DNA from: an uncultured Litorilinea sp.
GTDB lineage: Bacteria > Chloroflexota > Anaerolineae > Caldilineales > Caldilineaceae
Direction of reading: 5' to 3'
DNA length: 6,755 bases
NCBI GenBank assembly: GCA_946885925.1
Contig: CAMPHP010000168.1
Span: 1 to 6,755, forward strand
The position numbers and the translations under genes were made by a program. Shown piece by piece: positions 5,574 through 6,755 of this stretch. The notes under the pieces are model-generated. The model was not told the origin of the DNA. It saw only the letters and a list, made by a program, of their open reading frames with translations, and made no database searches. The number at the start of each line of letters is the position of its first letter. Positions within the stretch are counted from its first letter, which is position 1.

Positions 5574-6518
5574 ATGACGATGAAGCTCTTTTTATTATGC
5601 CTAGTTGTGGTAACACTTGGTGTTGCTTGTGCGCGGCAACCCCAACCCGAAATTATTGTCGATGCGGCAACTACGACGCCATCGGCTTCAACATCTCCCC
5701 TATCTCCGTTAGCTGTACCCCAAACACCAGAGATGCCAGCCAGTGAAAATGTAGAGGAAGAAGCGCCGCTCGCAGTGGCGACGCCTACCTCGCTGCCCTA
5801 TACACAACGCTACAGCGCAGACGGTATGCGCATCGAGGTCACACCCATTCCGCACGCTCCACAGGTCACCTGTATACCTCAGGGTGAGGTCATTGCCTGT
5901 TACGACGAGTTGCTCGATATGGATTTCAGCTATCCAACCTTTATGGGGCAACTTCTCTACACGATGTTGCGCAAAGGTGGATATTCTGGCTATGCCTACG
6001 CGTATGCGTTCGAGGACAGGGAAAGTGCCGCAGGGGGGCGCAGTAGCGACTTTAGCGAAGGGCGCGGTCCCACGTACACGGATGCCACTGGCTTTAATGG
6101 TCGCTCTTCTGAGGAGATCTGTGCAGGTTGGATGGCTGCGCTGTGCCAACAACTTAGCCCCAGTGCTGTCCTGATTGTGATGCTGCCCCAAGCAGAATGG
6201 CTTTGCAGCGATGCCATGTTTGTGCCAATTCCGCGTGGCATCCTTGTTCTGGACTTGCCACAACACCCGCTCATCCAGGGCTTTTCATTTTCATTCGAGC
6301 TGATGTCGGCAGAGGTAGCAGAAGCATTCCGAGAGGAATGGTACATGCATGGTAGAGATTGTGAACCTGAAACCAAAGCAGAGCTAAGCGCAGCGATGGA
6401 ACAGTTGCGGCAAGATTTACAGGCAGGAACTGCTGACGCAGAAATTCAGCAACGCTATGATGCGATGATCCAGATAGCCGAATCTATACAAAGCCCCTTT
6501 ATCGCGGCAAATCCCTAG
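5574..6518 (+). CDS. Unrecognised secreted lipoprotein
   Basis: I do not recognise the family. The 314-residue product begins with a short charged start (MTMK), a hydrophobic stretch (5-18) and Cys19 in TLGVAC, a lipoprotein signal with a slightly irregular lipobox because Gly sits at -3. Residues of about 30-75 form a Thr/Ser/Pro/Ala-rich linker with an EEE patch, as in many surface lipoproteins. The remaining domain (about 76-260) carries cysteines at 100, 109, 183, 191, 211 and 263, an even number that would allow three disulfides outside the membrane. It also has a YAYAYAF patch near 141-147. The last 50 residues look helical and Glu/Gln-rich. I chose ATG 5574 because AAGGTG (5561-5566) lies 7 nt upstream; ATG 5556 and ATG 5580 are in frame. 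No link to sulfur metabolism is visible beyond proximity. Confidence 0.82.
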   Translation: MTMKLFLLCLVVVTLGVACARQPQPEIIVDAATTTPSASTSPLSPLAVPQTPEMPASENVEEEAPLAVATPTSLPYTQRYSADGMRIEVTPIPHAPQVTCIPQGEVIACYDELLDMDFSYPTFMGQLLYTMLRKGGYSGYAYAYAFEDRESAAGGRSSDFSEGRGPTYTDATGFNGRSSEEICAGWMAALCQQLSPSAVLIVMLPQAEWLCSDAMFVPIPRGILVLDLPQHPLIQGFSFSFELMSAEVAEAFREEWYMHGRDCEPETKAELSAAMEQLRQDLQAGTADAEIQQRYDAMIQIAESIQSPFIAANP

Positions 6519-6727
6519 AATCGCATACCAATGGACTTCTCACGATGTCTCACATCAGAAAGATCTATCAGCCTTACGCAAAAGGTGACATGATCATCCT
6601 TCTGTGCGGTGGTCTTGCCGAAGAAACGTGATTGACGCTTCTTCGTTGGTCGGTGAATAGGAAGTACAGGGAAGGCTAGAAAGTCAGTACCTGCCAAAAA
6701 TAAATCCTAATCCCTCCAGGAAATATA
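6519..6727. other. Intergenic stretch after the lipoprotein gene
   Basis: No well-supported gene is seen in these 209 nt. The only structure I find is the hairpin at 6619-6645. A minus-strand frame of 60 codons (6515-6697) would need a TTG start; AGGA lies 7 nt before that start, but nothing in the peptide is recognisable, so I leave it out. Its TAG stop would overlap the lipoprotein stop in the shared CTAG at 6515-6518. Confidence 0.5.
6619..6645. other. Hairpin downstream of the lipoprotein gene
   Basis: CGAAGAA (6619-6625) pairs with TTCTTCG (6639-6645). Inside, CGT (6627-6629) pairs with ACG (6635-6637) around a GATTG loop, leaving one A-C mismatch between the two helices. There is no T run behind it on either strand, so an intrinsic terminator is not supported. 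Confidence 0.4.
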
Positions 6728-6755
6728 ATGGCTTCTCCTAAGGTACAAGTTTCTG
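6728..6755 (+). CDS. Start of a protein-coding gene cut by the window edge
   Basis: ATG at 6728 opens a frame reading MASPKVQVS up to the edge. AGGA at 6718-6721 lies 6 nt before it, a good ribosome binding site. Nine residues are too few to name a product. The 209-nt gap before it suggests its own transcription unit, though read-through from the lipoprotein gene cannot be excluded. Confidence 0.5.

Noticed and set aside
5709..6266. 185-codon minus-strand open frame opposite the lipoprotein gene
   Set aside because: The + strand frame has a lipoprotein signal, a Pro/Thr linker and a ribosome binding site. The antisense frame has none of these.
6515..6697. 60-codon minus-strand frame converging on the lipoprotein gene
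   Set aside because: It needs a TTG start with only a weak AGGA before it, and no part of the peptide is recognisable. It also contains the hairpin at 6619-6645. I cannot support it as a gene, though a protein search could revive it.

Overview
The window is a bacterial sulfur-assimilation locus. All of the confidently coding genes lie on the + strand. From left to right it holds an assimilatory sulfite reductase hemoprotein (cysI type), a [4Fe-4S] adenylyl-sulfate reductase (cysH family), a class II sirohydrochlorin chelatase (cbiX/sirB family), a uroporphyrinogen-III C-methyltransferase (cobA/sirA) and a precorrin-2 dehydrogenase (sirC). After these come an unrecognised secreted lipoprotein and the first codons of another gene at the right edge. 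GC content is intermediate and the intergenic stretches carry small palindromic repeats. The lipoprotein has a Thr/Ser/Pro-rich linker behind its lipid-anchor Cys. This style recalls Chloroflexota, but that is a guess from overall impression; no gene here fixes the phylum.

Layout. Positions 1-455 are a gene-poor leader with a terminator-like hairpin (285-322), T-tracts and a 10-bp direct repeat just before the first ribosome binding site. cysI (456-2153) and cysH (2168-2905) are 14 nt apart and look co-transcribed. A 238-nt gap follows, holding two copies of a cloverleaf-folding palindromic repeat. Next is the tight siroheme cassette cbiX (3144-3935), cobA (3955-4788) and sirC (4791-5276), with gaps of 19 and 2 nt. 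A 297-nt intergenic stretch then carries a spaced inverted repeat and an exact 18-bp tandem duplication. The lipoprotein gene (5574-6518) and a 209-nt intergenic stretch complete the window.

How the genes work together. The adenylyl-sulfate reductase makes sulfite and the sulfite reductase reduces it to sulfide. The sulfite reductase needs siroheme coupled to a [4Fe-4S] cluster. The three downstream enzymes together cover the whole branch from uroporphyrinogen III to siroheme: two methylations to precorrin-2, oxidation to sirohydrochlorin, and iron insertion. The locus therefore encodes both the reductases and the dedicated cofactor pathway, a logic also known from the cysH operon of Bacillus subtilis. 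ATP sulfurylase, a sulfate transporter and an electron-donor subunit for the sulfite reductase are not in the window.

I found no clearly new enzymatic system. The most unusual item is the pair of cloverleaf repeats between cysH and cbiX. Their hairpin arms abut without unpaired bases, and one arm differs between the copies by matched, pair-preserving changes.
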